From Emcibacter sp. (GTDB lineage Bacteria > Pseudomonadota > Alphaproteobacteria > Sphingomonadales > Emcibacteraceae), in NCBI GenBank assembly GCA_021774785.1, contig JAJFIQ010000003.1, forward strand, positions 27,505 through 91,504: DNA of 64,000 nucleotides. The letters run 5' to 3'. Made by a program: the position numbers and the translations under genes. Shown here in pieces: positions 27,654 to 36,910 of the stretch (positions are counted from its first letter, which is position 1; each line of letters begins with the position of its first letter). The notes below the pieces were generated by a model. The model saw only the letters and a program-made list of their open reading frames with translations, made no database searches and was not told the origin of the DNA.

Positions 27654-28418
27654 ATGAAACAAAAATCAAATTATCTGTTGATGCTTTCGGTTCTGGCAAT
27701 AGCGGTATTGGTTGAACCAGTTTTCGGTGAGCAGGCCTATAATGAAAAATTAAAGCAGGCGGTCGAACAGGCCCTCCCGGACGCTGAGGCTTTTGCCCAG
27801 AAATTACGCGCAGCCATCAAAGCGGCGAACGCGCAAGCAGTCACTGTTAAAAAACAGGCCAATGCGCAGGTTCGACGTTACGAAGATCAACTTGGGGTGC
27901 CGGGTTCTGACAATCCTTCAAAGAGTTTTGATCTGGATCGTTTGTTGAACCAGAATGTGCCGGTCTTTGCCGAGGCCCGCGATGCCAGCTTTAACAGCAT
28001 CCCCCCTTTGCTGGTCATGGTCAGTCTCTCAATGCCCGACGATAGCCTGAAGGCCCTCATTCGTGACGTCGGTGCGGTCGGTGGCCAAGTGATTATGAGG
28101 GGCTTCCATGAAGGCTCCCTGAAAGCAACGGCAGCCCGTCTGCAAACCCTTGTCATCAAAGACAGTGACAAGAGCGGTGTTGGTATCGACCCGCGTCTTT
28201 TCCAGACCTTCGATGTTAAAGCCGTTCCCACTTTCATTATGCCTGCCGGACCCATAGGGGAATGCAATACACCCGGCTGTATCCCTGCAGCCCCGGTCCA
28301 TGACCGGATCAGCGGCAATATCACCCTGCGCTATGCTCTGGAGACGCTGCGCTCAGATGGCGTCAAGGCAAAATCGCGTTCTGCCCAATATCTGAAACGT
28401 TTGGGAGGCTCTCCATGA
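27654..28418 (+). CDS. trbC: Conjugative transfer pilus-assembly protein TrbC
   Basis: A 254-residue periplasmic protein. ATG 27654 is preferred because GAGG lies just upstream and a signal peptide (ending near VFGEQ) follows; an in-frame ATG at 27633 would add seven residues. The N-terminal half is helical. The C-terminal TrbC domain has LLVMVSLSMPDDSLKAL and VGIDPRLFQTFDVKAVPTFI. In F the product acts with TraW. Overlaps traN by 4 bases. Confidence 0.92.
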   Translation: MKQKSNYLLMLSVLAIAVLVEPVFGEQAYNEKLKQAVEQALPDAEAFAQKLRAAIKAANAQAVTVKKQANAQVRRYEDQLGVPGSDNPSKSFDLDRLLNQNVPVFAEARDASFNSIPPLLVMVSLSMPDDSLKALIRDVGAVGGQVIMRGFHEGSLKATAARLQTLVIKDSDKSGVGIDPRLFQTFDVKAVPTFIMPAGPIGECNTPGCIPAAPVHDRISGNITLRYALETLRSDGVKAKSRSAQYLKRLGGSP

Positions 28419-30085
28419 AATATTACCCAATATTATTTCTATTGGTTTTTGTAATGGTGCCCCTACATGTCTTTGCCCAAACAGCAAAAGAAGAAGGTAA
28501 AAATCTTGGCAATGATTTAAAGGCGATGGTTGAGCAGGCTGCTACAGCACCGGTGAACGCAGATACGGTTCCGGGGTTTCAAACGGACAGTCCCGCAGAG
28601 CAGGAATATTACGATAACCCGTCTGCCATAGGCGTAAATGCGGCCACCGTTTCTGATCCCGCAGCCGAGGCCCTCCGCGACAGCATGGCGCTTCGGCCCC
28701 GCGTTGAACCAGCAGCGATTGAGGCCTTTTTGGGGCTTGGTTTTGAAGCACAAAATAATCCCGATGCTTATGTGAGCGGTTTTTCCGGGGAGTACGGCGA
28801 ATGTGTTGAACTGCCCGTGGGCAATGGCCCTGACACCTATTATATCCGCACCTGTAACGAGGGTTTCGCTGTTGAGAATACGCCTGGCATTTGTCTGATC
28901 ACGCTCACCCACAACTTTGATGAGATATTTGGCTATCGTTGCCGGGATAGCGCGTCCATCGGTTTGCGGGCCACTTGCGGGGAGACAGATTTTTCTGGCT
29001 GCCGTATTGTTGATGTGTTTTATGAATGTCCTCGGGATCCACGTCGTCCGTTTCAAACCATCTGTGACCCTGACAGAGCGATTTTCTTTGAGTTCACCTA
29101 TGAGTGCAGCGTAGCGAGGCCGCTCCTGACGCCGGATTATCACCAAATTACCTATCTGGGTTCGTCGCGTAATGAAAGTGCCTGTGCCAACCTGGAAAAT
29201 GAGGCTACTTGCATTCAGCTGTCTGAGGTCTGTACCGAAGGCCCTGAGACCCGTGTCATTAACGGTATAGCCATAACCAAGGACTGTTGGGCATGGCGGC
29301 AGGATTATGATTGTGTCAGCTTCCGGGCCGCGACCGACTGCACGCTGGCAGAGGATGATCCGGCTTGCAGGTTCGATCATCAGGAATGCCTGTCTACGGC
29401 AGAGGATGGCTCCTGCACCATGTATGAAAAAATTTACCACTGCACCGTCCCCGGTGGTCCCACCGGAGAGGTTGCGGTCTCCTGCGGTGAAGACATTTAT
29501 TGTCTGGACGGCAGTTGTGACTCAATTACGCGTGAAGCAAATACCAGCTTCCCGGAAGCCGCCGCCGCCCTTCAGATGATGGCGCAACAGAGACAAGAAT
29601 TTGACAAGACCGATTATACCATCTTTGACGGTGACAATCTGACCTGTCCCAAGACCCTGTTTGGGGTGGTGAACTGTTGTACCGATGACGGTATCCTTGT
29701 TGATATAGGTCTTGTGGGATGCGACGGCGAAGCCAAGGCGCTCGCCGAGAAAAAAGTCGCCGGGCTTTGTCATTATGTGGGTACCTATTGTTCTTCAAAA
29801 ATCTTTGGTATCTGTGTCAAGAAACGTAAATCCTATTGCTGCTTCAAGGGCAAACTTTCACGGATTATCATGGAGCAGGGTCGTGTTCAGCTTGGGGTCA
29901 GTTGGGGGGAAGCCAAGGAACCTAACTGCGAAGGGTTCACGGTGGCACAGTTTCAAAGTCTCGACTTTTCACGCATGGACCTCAGCGAATTTTATGCTGA
30001 TGCCCAGGCCACTACAATTTTACGCGCAGAAGACGGTGTGATCAATGATCTAAAATCACGGATTGAGGCTTATTATGACCGTTGA
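28415..30085 (+). CDS. traN: Conjugative transfer adhesin TraN
   Basis: A 556-residue outer-membrane protein with a signal peptide ending VFAQ and a very high Cys content through residues 130-490. TraN contacts recipient-cell outer-membrane proteins and fixes mating pairs. The typical C-terminal block is visible (LFGVVNCCTDDG, YCSSKIFGICVKKRKSYCCFKGKLSRIIMEQG in two pieces). It is the likely main client of the DsbC and TraF thiol proteins in this operon. Confidence 0.93.
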   Translation: MKYYPILFLLVFVMVPLHVFAQTAKEEGKNLGNDLKAMVEQAATAPVNADTVPGFQTDSPAEQEYYDNPSAIGVNAATVSDPAAEALRDSMALRPRVEPAAIEAFLGLGFEAQNNPDAYVSGFSGEYGECVELPVGNGPDTYYIRTCNEGFAVENTPGICLITLTHNFDEIFGYRCRDSASIGLRATCGETDFSGCRIVDVFYECPRDPRRPFQTICDPDRAIFFEFTYECSVARPLLTPDYHQITYLGSSRNESACANLENEATCIQLSEVCTEGPETRVINGIAITKDCWAWRQDYDCVSFRAATDCTLAEDDPACRFDHQECLSTAEDGSCTMYEKIYHCTVPGGPTGEVAVSCGEDIYCLDGSCDSITREANTSFPEAAAALQMMAQQRQEFDKTDYTIFDGDNLTCPKTLFGVVNCCTDDGILVDIGLVGCDGEAKALAEKKVAGLCHYVGTYCSSKIFGICVKKRKSYCCFKGKLSRIIMEQGRVQLGVSWGEAKEPNCEGFTVAQFQSLDFSRMDLSEFYADAQATTILRAEDGVINDLKSRIEAYYDR

Positions 30086-30905
30086 AAAGATAATGATTAA
30101 TATGCAGATTCCGGGAAATCTCATTGTTGAGCTTGTCGCCATCTTTGTTCTCACAATGATATTTATGTGTGATGGCGCTATAGCGCAGGAGGATCCGTTC
30201 TACTGCCTTGAGCGCAAGTTGGGTCATTATTTTTACTGCGGGTCGCCCAAGCTGGAAAAACCCGTGAAGGAAGAAGCCCTGGCCAGTATTCCGCAGGCAA
30301 CAGCCAGTGAACGCATAAGTGAGATCCGGGCGCAACTCGAAGAAATTCGGGCTACCGCCATCCTTAATCCGACAACCGACAATGTTTCAGCTTACATTCG
30401 CTTTCAGCGCATCCAGCTCGACCGGGCATCGCGATTTGCCGATGTCTGGCAGCGCGCCCTGTGGCAGCAGCCCGATCTGGATTACACGCTTTTGCGCCCT
30501 GTCTCTAATCTGGCGAAAAAAATCTGGTCCGATGCGCGCGGGGCCGAGCAGGAAGATCTGCTCGCCCATTTGGGGGAGCGATACGGCATCTTCTATATCT
30601 ATTCAGGGTCATGTGGTGCCTGCCGGGCCTTTTCACCTCTGATGCGGGCTTTTGCCGACCGGTATGATCTTCCCGTTAAAGCGGTGAGTACGGACGGCGC
30701 GCCCAATGATTATTTCCCCAATGCCTCCATTGACGGTGGTCAGGTCACGGCCCTTGGTCTGAGCGGTCAGCCTGTCCCGGCTGTCATCCTGTTTGATTCT
30801 GTAAGCCGGGATGTCATTCCGGTGGGCTTTGGCCTGATGACCGAAGAGGATTTGAAGGAACGTATCTATCTGTTGATTTTGAAAGGAGCCGGAAATGATT
30901 ATTAA
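30075..30905 (+). CDS. traF: Conjugative pilus-assembly protein TraF with CxxC motif
   Basis: A 276-residue periplasmic protein from ATG 30075 (TTG 30063 is possible). After a hydrophobic signal segment comes FYCLERKLGHYFYC, then a thioredoxin-like C-terminal domain with Cys180-Gly-Ala-Cys183 in YSGSCGACRAF. F-plasmid TraF lacks such a CxxC pair, so this copy may be redox-active. Overlaps traN and traH. Confidence 0.9.
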   Translation: MTVEKIMINMQIPGNLIVELVAIFVLTMIFMCDGAIAQEDPFYCLERKLGHYFYCGSPKLEKPVKEEALASIPQATASERISEIRAQLEEIRATAILNPTTDNVSAYIRFQRIQLDRASRFADVWQRALWQQPDLDYTLLRPVSNLAKKIWSDARGAEQEDLLAHLGERYGIFYIYSGSCGACRAFSPLMRAFADRYDLPVKAVSTDGAPNDYFPNASIDGGQVTALGLSGQPVPAVILFDSVSRDVIPVGFGLMTEEDLKERIYLLILKGAGNDY

Positions 30906-32352
30906 AAGAGTGATGACTATTAATGACTTCAAAGAAACCCTGAAAAAAAGAATTACCCGTTTTGTTGCAACTATTTTTGTATGGGGTGTTTTTACGTCAG
31001 TAGCCTACGGCGATGTCGGTACCGCCATGGAAGATTTCTGGAACGGGATGGGTGGTGTTGCCAATGTGACCGGCCCGACCGCATTTCAGGGGCAATCGGC
31101 AGGCTATTATACGCTGGGTAATGTCTATCTCCGCACGCCACAAAAGCGCACACAGTTCGCTACCTTAAACCTGCCATCATATCGGGCGGGATGCGGTGGT
31201 ATTGACTTGTTCGCCGGTTCTTTTTCTTACATTAACTCAAACGAGCTGGTCGCCATGATGAAGGCCATTGCCAATAATGCCGCGAGCTTTGCCTTTCAGG
31301 TGGCGTTGGAGACCATATCGCCGGTGATTGCCGAGAAGATCGGCGAGTTGAATGATCTGGCCCAGAAAATCAATTCGGCCTCCATTAACAGCTGCGAAAC
31401 CGCCCAGGCTCTTGTCGGTTCCGTCTGGCCGCGAACGGACCGTTCTTCAAAGGCCATCTGTGAAGCCCTTGGCACCAATAAGGGTATATTTTCTGATTAT
31501 GCCGCCGCCCGGCAGGGATGCGGTGCAAAGGGGCAACGGGCATCTGTACTGGCAGGAGCCACGCCTGAAGAGAGAGAACAAATTCCTATCAATAAGAATC
31601 TTACATGGGAGGCCATTAAAAAGCATCCAATCTTAAGCCGTGATAATGATCTTGCAGAACTTTTCATGACCATTGCGGGCACGGTAATATTAAGAGGCGG
31701 TGCTAATGATAATGATCCTGCAAGTATGGATGTTTATGAGCCCAAGATAATAGATGACGGCATAATCAAGGCACTTCTGGATGGGGGAGAAGTGCAGGTT
31801 CATAGCTGTGACGAACCTGACCTTTGCCTGAACCCGGCACGCTTTGGCAAAACCATAACCATCCCTGCAAATCGCGCCTTTCGTCGGCGGATAGATGTTT
31901 TGCTGACGGGTATGGTGACCAGTGTGCGCAGCGATACTGCTCTGACCCAGGAGATGATTGATTTTCTCAATCTCTCCACCCTGCCGGTTTATAAATTCGT
32001 CAATGTCCATGTGGCCTATTCCGGCGGTAACGCCATCAGTGATCTTCTGCAATATTCTGAAGTTCTGGCGATAGATTTTGTCTTTGCTTTTCTGGATTCC
32101 GCCGTGGAGGATGTGCAGGACGCGGCAAGTTACGTCCAGGGCGGTTCAAGCGATGTCCTGGAAATGTGGACAGACCGCTTGTCAGAAAGCCGGGTTAACC
32201 TGATCCGCCATCGCACACAGTCCGGTCAGCATCTCCAGATTGCCCTTGATATTGTCAAGCGTGTGCAGGTTCTAGAAGCGTTCCTTGCCAGCAATCTTTC
32301 GTCTAGATTGGCCCATAGCGTAACCTATTCCCGCCGACTGATAAGCAGGTAA
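30895..32352 (+). CDS. traH: Conjugative pilus-assembly protein TraH
   Basis: A 485-residue exported protein of F-pilus assembly and mating stabilisation. The family start is clear after the signal peptide (EDFWNGMGGVANVTGPTAF, then YRAGCGGIDLFAGSFSYIN). A coiled-coil-like helical stretch follows around residues 110-165. Overlaps traF by a few bases; traG follows after 10 bases. Confidence 0.95.
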   Translation: MIIKRVMTINDFKETLKKRITRFVATIFVWGVFTSVAYGDVGTAMEDFWNGMGGVANVTGPTAFQGQSAGYYTLGNVYLRTPQKRTQFATLNLPSYRAGCGGIDLFAGSFSYINSNELVAMMKAIANNAASFAFQVALETISPVIAEKIGELNDLAQKINSASINSCETAQALVGSVWPRTDRSSKAICEALGTNKGIFSDYAAARQGCGAKGQRASVLAGATPEEREQIPINKNLTWEAIKKHPILSRDNDLAELFMTIAGTVILRGGANDNDPASMDVYEPKIIDDGIIKALLDGGEVQVHSCDEPDLCLNPARFGKTITIPANRAFRRRIDVLLTGMVTSVRSDTALTQEMIDFLNLSTLPVYKFVNVHVAYSGGNAISDLLQYSEVLAIDFVFAFLDSAVEDVQDAASYVQGGSSDVLEMWTDRLSESRVNLIRHRTQSGQHLQIALDIVKRVQVLEAFLASNLSSRLAHSVTYSRRLISR

Positions 32353-32362
32353 GGGGGGATCT

Positions 32363-35254
32363 ATGGAAGTCTTTACTTACGGCGGCGGGGTCTATCTTGT
32401 TGATATTTTCAATGCGGTCGCGGCACTGGCCGGTTCCGGGGCTATGGAAAGCCTGATGCGGCTTGCCCTTGCCTTGGGTCTGGTCTTCGTTCTGGTTCAT
32501 TATGTGTTTTCAACGGATTTTCTGGTTATCCTGCGCTGGTATCTGTCTGCCTTGTTGATTTACGGCATTCTTTTTGTGCCAAAACTCGATGTGCAGATCA
32601 CGGACCGGCTTAATCCAACATTGCCATCTGCTACCGTGGCCAATGTTCCCTTTGGATTAGCTTACTTTGCCGGCCTGTCCAGTCAGGTCGGGGATTATAT
32701 CACCCGCCAGTCTGAAACGGCTTATTCCCTGCCAAATGACCTGCTCTATTCGGCAAATGGGGTGATCTTCGGAGCGCGGCTTCTGGAAATGACCACAAGT
32801 TTCCAGATCACCAATACGGAGCTGGCCGCTAATGTCAGTGCTTATGTGCAGCAATGTGTTTTCTATGGGTTGCTTCTTGGCCACCTGGACCTTGAAGAAA
32901 TGAAGAAAACGCCGGATATCTGGAATTACCTGACCGTTCAGAACAGTCCCTCTGAAGCCAGAAGTTTTGCCTATAGGGAGGGAACTTCGGAAACCATCGT
33001 CACCTGTCTCGATGGCGCGACCCGCTTGAGCGTGCTCTGGACAGCCGAACTTAACCGCGCCGCTGAAATTTATGGCGCACGCATATATTCCGACCGACTG
33101 CCATCCTTGGCCCGTGCAGCGATTATCTCGGACTTACCCATAGCTCATGAATATCTTGTGGGTACGTCCCGGGATGCGCTCGGTCTGATACAGCAGGCCA
33201 TGCTGATCAATGCCATTAATCGCTCGGCTCTGGAGTTTGCCGGTGATACCGGCAGCACATCCGCCCTTGAGATCTATGCCCAGGCACGGGCTGAGAGTCA
33301 GGCGACGTCCACTTATCGCGCCGTCGCTAGGCAAGCCGAGAAATGGGTGCCGCTTTTACGGATTGTACTGGAGACATTATATTACGGCCTGTTCCCCTTT
33401 ATCTTTCCGCTGCTTTTATTGCCCGTGATTGGGCGGAAATTCTTCACGGCATATTTTGGCGTATTTATCTGGCTTCAGAGCTGGGGACCGGCTTATGTCA
33501 TCCTGCACCGGATTATGATGGGGGAGGCGGCGGAAGCCACAAAAGCGGCTGCCTTTATGGAAGGCGGAACCCATGGTTTCTCACTGGTGACCATGAGCGG
33601 TATTGACGCGGTGAACTCTGATGTGGCCCTGCTGGCAGGGTTTTTTCTGATCATGATCCCGTTCCTCACCGCAGGGCTTGCCCGCGGGGCCGTCGCCATT
33701 GGCAGCATGTCCCAGTCGATCCTTGCTCCGGTTCAAAGTGCCGCGACAGCGGCGGGCGGTGAAGCCGCTACCGGTAATATTTCTCTGGGCAATACGTCAA
33801 TAGATACTCACCGTTACAATCAAACCTCCGCCCATTCCCTGACCACCAGTCCCCATGTGGATACGGGCGTGTTCTCTTATCGGACACCGGAAGGCGCAAC
33901 AGTCTCAATCACTCCGGATGGCCGGCAGGTAGTGCAGGGTGGCGGGGCGGCGTCAAACTTTCCCAACAGCATCAATTATGGCCATTCGGTATCTGAGGCA
34001 CTGTCAAGCCGGGCGGCGGCATCCCGGGAGCAGGGAACGAGTATGCAAGCCCAGAGCCGGGAGAGTTACGCCACAGTTAACCAGCAGATTGCTGACCTGG
34101 CCCAGGGGGTCAATGAAGGCAAAAGTGTTTCTGAACAAACGGGCTTTACGACAGATGCGCGGGTGTCCGAGAATGTCAGTAAACTTAATGAACATGCGCG
34201 GACATTTGCCAAGCAGAATAATACGACAACACAAGCTTCACTAAGTGCCTTTGCGCGAGCAACAGCAGGTGTAAAGCTATCAGCCCCGGGCATTGTGGAT
34301 TTTTTTAGCCCAATTGATGGTACGTTGTCTGCTGAAGGGGGAGCTAGTGGGGAAGCAAGGACTTTATCCTCAGAGCAATATACAGATGCACAGAATTATG
34401 CTGAGCGGAATAATTTATCCTCTCTTTTTGATGAAACAAGAAGTGCAATGCTTGGTCAGTCTTCTACTGTGTCAGGCGGTGAAACATCTCAGTTCAGATC
34501 AGTATTGGCACAGAACTACAATCAGGCGAAGAGTTTTGATGAATCTTCCAGCCGAAGCTTTTCTCAGGCTGAGAGGTTTGAGGATGCGATGGTTTCTCAG
34601 CAGCGGGATAGCACCGATTTTAATCAGCGACTTGATCAATCCTTTTTTGAATATCTTTCAGATGCCCGCAGTGAAACAGGGACGCCTTACGGGCCATCAG
34701 AAGCCCGGCGGTTATTGGTCTCACAAAATGCCGATGACCAGGCGGTTGTTCGTGCCCATGTGGGGGATTTTGTTGATAGCTATGTGGATCAGAATTTTGG
34801 GGCCGTTAATACTCCGAATATCAGTGAGCCAACAGTAGATTCAGTGACTACAGGCAGGGAAGAGGATATAGCAGAAGTGCAGGAGGTTTTTAATGCGGGA
34901 AGGGAGGTAATCGAAAGTCAGGCACCAGAGCCGGATATAACTGGCAAGGCTTCATCAATTAAGTCTTCAAATGCCATTGTGCACGAGAATACGTCAAATG
35001 CTTTATTTGAAAGGAAAGCTGAACGAGATACCGCAGCACCGCAGAAAGAGGCGATATCCAAAGAGGCAGGCAAGGGTGTGTTTGAAAAGACATTCACTAC
35101 ATCACCCGATGACCTGGAAGCCTGGACGAAGGAAAATTCTGGTTCTCAAAGCCAATCTGATAACAGGTCCGATTTACGAGGGGGACTTGAAAATCCGGTT
35201 CAGAATAGGCGGGGCAGTCGTCGTTCTTTGCCAAAATCAGGTGATGATGAATGA
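32363..35254 (+). CDS. traG: Conjugative transfer protein TraG (mating-pair stabilisation / exclusion)
   Basis: A 963-residue inner-membrane protein. The N-terminal TraG domain (about residues 1-460) carries several membrane helices: near 35-75, 330-370, 385-400 and 425-450. The C-terminal half is long, hydrophilic and Ser/Gln/Glu-rich, as in F TraG, where it reaches into the periplasm. It is the last gene of the transfer operon; there is no traD downstream, and the next gene faces it with 6 bases between. Confidence 0.93.
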   Translation: MEVFTYGGGVYLVDIFNAVAALAGSGAMESLMRLALALGLVFVLVHYVFSTDFLVILRWYLSALLIYGILFVPKLDVQITDRLNPTLPSATVANVPFGLAYFAGLSSQVGDYITRQSETAYSLPNDLLYSANGVIFGARLLEMTTSFQITNTELAANVSAYVQQCVFYGLLLGHLDLEEMKKTPDIWNYLTVQNSPSEARSFAYREGTSETIVTCLDGATRLSVLWTAELNRAAEIYGARIYSDRLPSLARAAIISDLPIAHEYLVGTSRDALGLIQQAMLINAINRSALEFAGDTGSTSALEIYAQARAESQATSTYRAVARQAEKWVPLLRIVLETLYYGLFPFIFPLLLLPVIGRKFFTAYFGVFIWLQSWGPAYVILHRIMMGEAAEATKAAAFMEGGTHGFSLVTMSGIDAVNSDVALLAGFFLIMIPFLTAGLARGAVAIGSMSQSILAPVQSAATAAGGEAATGNISLGNTSIDTHRYNQTSAHSLTTSPHVDTGVFSYRTPEGATVSITPDGRQVVQGGGAASNFPNSINYGHSVSEALSSRAAASREQGTSMQAQSRESYATVNQQIADLAQGVNEGKSVSEQTGFTTDARVSENVSKLNEHARTFAKQNNTTTQASLSAFARATAGVKLSAPGIVDFFSPIDGTLSAEGGASGEARTLSSEQYTDAQNYAERNNLSSLFDETRSAMLGQSSTVSGGETSQFRSVLAQNYNQAKSFDESSSRSFSQAERFEDAMVSQQRDSTDFNQRLDQSFFEYLSDARSETGTPYGPSEARRLLVSQNADDQAVVRAHVGDFVDSYVDQNFGAVNTPNISEPTVDSVTTGREEDIAEVQEVFNAGREVIESQAPEPDITGKASSIKSSNAIVHENTSNALFERKAERDTAAPQKEAISKEAGKGVFEKTFTTSPDDLEAWTKENSGSQSQSDNRSDLRGGLENPVQNRRGSRRSLPKSGDDE

Positions 35255-35260
35255 TATAGT

Positions 35261-35554
35261 TTAACGGTTGTTTCTTTGATAATCATCGTCATGTAATCTG
35301 TCGAGAAAATCGTCATTGATGTTGGCTGTGAGATCTAGTTGCCGTTCGGCATCACTATCAAATGAATTAACAATCACACCAGGTGAAGTTGATCCATTCC
35401 ATGGTTCAAAAGCATCATTTAGTACCTGTGATCGGGGATTATTTGGATTTAACTTATTTTTTCTCACAATGAGCACACCGATCACAACCACCCACAACAG
35501 TGCGAGGATGAAAATAACGCCGAAAGGCATATTAATATTTGAAAGGAAATTCAT
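35261..35554 (-). CDS. Small single-helix membrane protein, unknown
   Basis: A 97-residue protein with an N-terminal membrane helix (about residues 9-29) and an acidic, Asn/Asp-rich tail. It converges with traG and ends 6 bases from it. No family recognised. Its size and membrane anchoring would allow an entry-exclusion or small regulatory role, but nothing in the sequence proves this. Confidence 0.55.
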   Translation of the reverse strand: MNFLSNINMPFGVIFILALLWVVVIGVLIVRKNKLNPNNPRSQVLNDAFEPWNGSTSPGVIVNSFDSDAERQLDLTANINDDFLDRLHDDDYQRNNR

Positions 35555-35648
35555 AGTAAATTAGCTCACTTTAATGAATTGTATTATCTAAGAATATTGT
35601 GAGTTTTAATCAATATTCTGGCCGAAAATATGAGCGGGTTTTGTGGTA

Positions 35649-35906
35649 TTATCTATAATGAAACCTTGCCTGGGCAATAAGAATAGCGTCATCCGTATAT
35701 TTATATATTAGGCGATCACTCTGGCTGATCCTTCTTGACCAATAGCCAGACCAATTGTGTTTAAGGGGTTCCGGTTTCCCAAGGCCGGCATAGGGAGTTC
35801 TTTTGATATCCTTGATCAGGTTATTAATCCGCTTGACCATCTTTTTATCGTTTTCCTGCCAATAGAGATAATCATTCCAGGCATTATCACTCCAGATAAG
35901 TTTCAT
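35649..35906 (-). CDS. yoeB: YoeB/Txe family toxin
   Basis: An 85-residue ribosome-dependent mRNA interferase. Family motifs are clear: WSDNAWNDYLYWQ at the start, GLGKPEPLKHNWSGYWSRRI in the middle and a C-terminal ARFHYR. Its start overlaps the antitoxin stop by 4 bases, so the pair is translationally coupled. It should stabilise the element against loss. Confidence 0.95.
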   Translation of the reverse strand: MKLIWSDNAWNDYLYWQENDKKMVKRINNLIKDIKRTPYAGLGKPEPLKHNWSGYWSRRISQSDRLIYKYTDDAILIAQARFHYR

Positions 35907-36157
35907 ATATCATTCAAACCATGTTCGGTGCCGCCACCTGCTTCCAGTTCAGCAATGCTCTCATTCAGACGGGCCGCATTGACGGGGCTTGAAAGTAAAT
36001 GCAGTGTTTCTTCGAGGGCGTCAAAATCAGACTTGCTCATGACCACCACATCATCTCCTGATTTTTGGGTGACATGAACCGTTGTATGGTCGGCATTTAC
36101 TGTTTTCATGAGGTTAGCAAAGCTTTGCCGCGCTCGGGTATATGACATAACTTCCAT
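35903..36157 (-). CDS. yefM: YefM/Phd family antitoxin
   Basis: An 84-residue antitoxin with the Phd/YefM N-terminal fold (YTRARQSFANLMKTVN, then DVVVMSKSDFDALEETLHLL) and a variable acidic C-terminal toxin-binding tail. It precedes yoeB. The palindrome GTACATGTAC 28 bases upstream of its start is a likely autoregulatory operator. Confidence 0.95.
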   Translation of the reverse strand: MEVMSYTRARQSFANLMKTVNADHTTVHVTQKSGDDVVVMSKSDFDALEETLHLLSSPVNAARLNESIAELEAGGGTEHGLNDI

Positions 36158-36184
36158 TGTATCTTCCTTGCTTGTTCATGATAT

Positions 36185-36196
36185 TGTACATGTACG
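36185..36196. promoter_or_regulatory. Likely YefM-YoeB operator
   Basis: GTACATGTAC (36186-36195) is a perfect palindrome with a TGTACA core (36185-36190) 28 bases upstream of yefM. The E. coli YefM-YoeB complex recognises palindromes with a TGTACA core, so autorepression through this site is expected. Confidence 0.65.
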
Positions 36197-36335
36197 ATAA
36201 GCAGTACGCAAGAGAAATTTCTTTAGTTTACTGATGGGAATTTATTCAGGCCTATGCTACAATAACATCAGTACGGAAAATACCATTCAACAAGTAGCGG
36301 CAGCACATCTGTTAACTTAAAAACAAGGTGTGTGA

Positions 36336-36632
36336 ATGAAAAAAGAATGTCGTATTAATCTAAGGCTTACGGATATTCAATACCGGGAAGTGGATCGCCG
36401 GGCGACTTACGCTGGTTTGCCAACTTCAGAATATATTCGCTCGCTTATCCAGCAGGATATTTCCACAAATACAGATGAAGTGATCAAGCGACTTGCTCGA
36501 ATGATTGTTTTTTCTTCGGTGGCTATTCGTGAAATATACTTGAAGATTGGTCACGTAGATGACTTAAGTATAGTGAAGCAGAAAGTGGACCAATTGATTG
36601 CCGATTTGGGGGTTGGTGATGAGGATGACTAA
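36336..36632 (+). CDS. Ribbon-helix-helix DNA-binding protein (mobilisation/relaxosome-like)
   Basis: A 98-residue protein. The N-terminus reads like an RHH domain (CRINLRLTDIQYREVDRRATYAGLPTSEYIRSLI), followed by a helical part (VIKRLARMIVFSSVAIREIYLKIGHVDDL). It is related to the protein at 49.8 kb, which shares the RLxxxxxxxxxxAxxxGLxxxxxxRxxI and VDDL pattern. RHH proteins of this kind act in relaxosomes or as small repressors. It overlaps the excisionase-like gene downstream. Confidence 0.7.
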   Translation: MKKECRINLRLTDIQYREVDRRATYAGLPTSEYIRSLIQQDISTNTDEVIKRLARMIVFSSVAIREIYLKIGHVDDLSIVKQKVDQLIADLGVGDEDD

Positions 36633-36852
36633 GGAAAAACTGTCTAATGACCAGACAGAATTATATGTGAGCCCTTTTATGAACACACTTAGTGCAGCTG
36701 AATATTTACTTTTGAGTCCTAAAACCCTTGAGAAGATGCGCTGGCATGGCAACGGCCCACGCTACCGCAAGCATGCTGCAATTGTTGTTTATCATATTGA
36801 TGATTTGAAAACATGGTCCGCCAGCACTCAACGCAATTCGACCTCTGAATAA
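36619..36852 (+). CDS. Excisionase-like HTH protein, possible recombination directionality factor
   Basis: A 77-residue protein from ATG 36619 (36625 also possible), overlapping the RHH gene stop. The single domain is an HTH_17/AlpA-type winged helix: TLSAAEYLLLSPKTLEKMRWHGNGPRYRKHAAIVVYHIDDLKTW, shown here in family order over residues 22-67. Such small proteins bias tyrosine integrases toward excision. In ICEMlSym(R7A) the FseA activator turns on the excisionase gene rdfS, so this is the natural candidate target of the FseA-like protein here. A simple repressor is the alternative. Confidence 0.75.
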   Translation: MRMTKEKLSNDQTELYVSPFMNTLSAAEYLLLSPKTLEKMRWHGNGPRYRKHAAIVVYHIDDLKTWSASTQRNSTSE

Positions 36853-36910
36853 TGCCATTTTGAGGTGGTCGTCATGGTACTGGTAAACTTTATTTTTCAG
36901 GTGGGGATTT

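Noticed and set aside
28517..29440. Minus-strand 307-codon frame opposite traN
   Set aside because: The plus strand encodes the Cys-rich TraN without interruption; the reverse frame has no recognisable domain.
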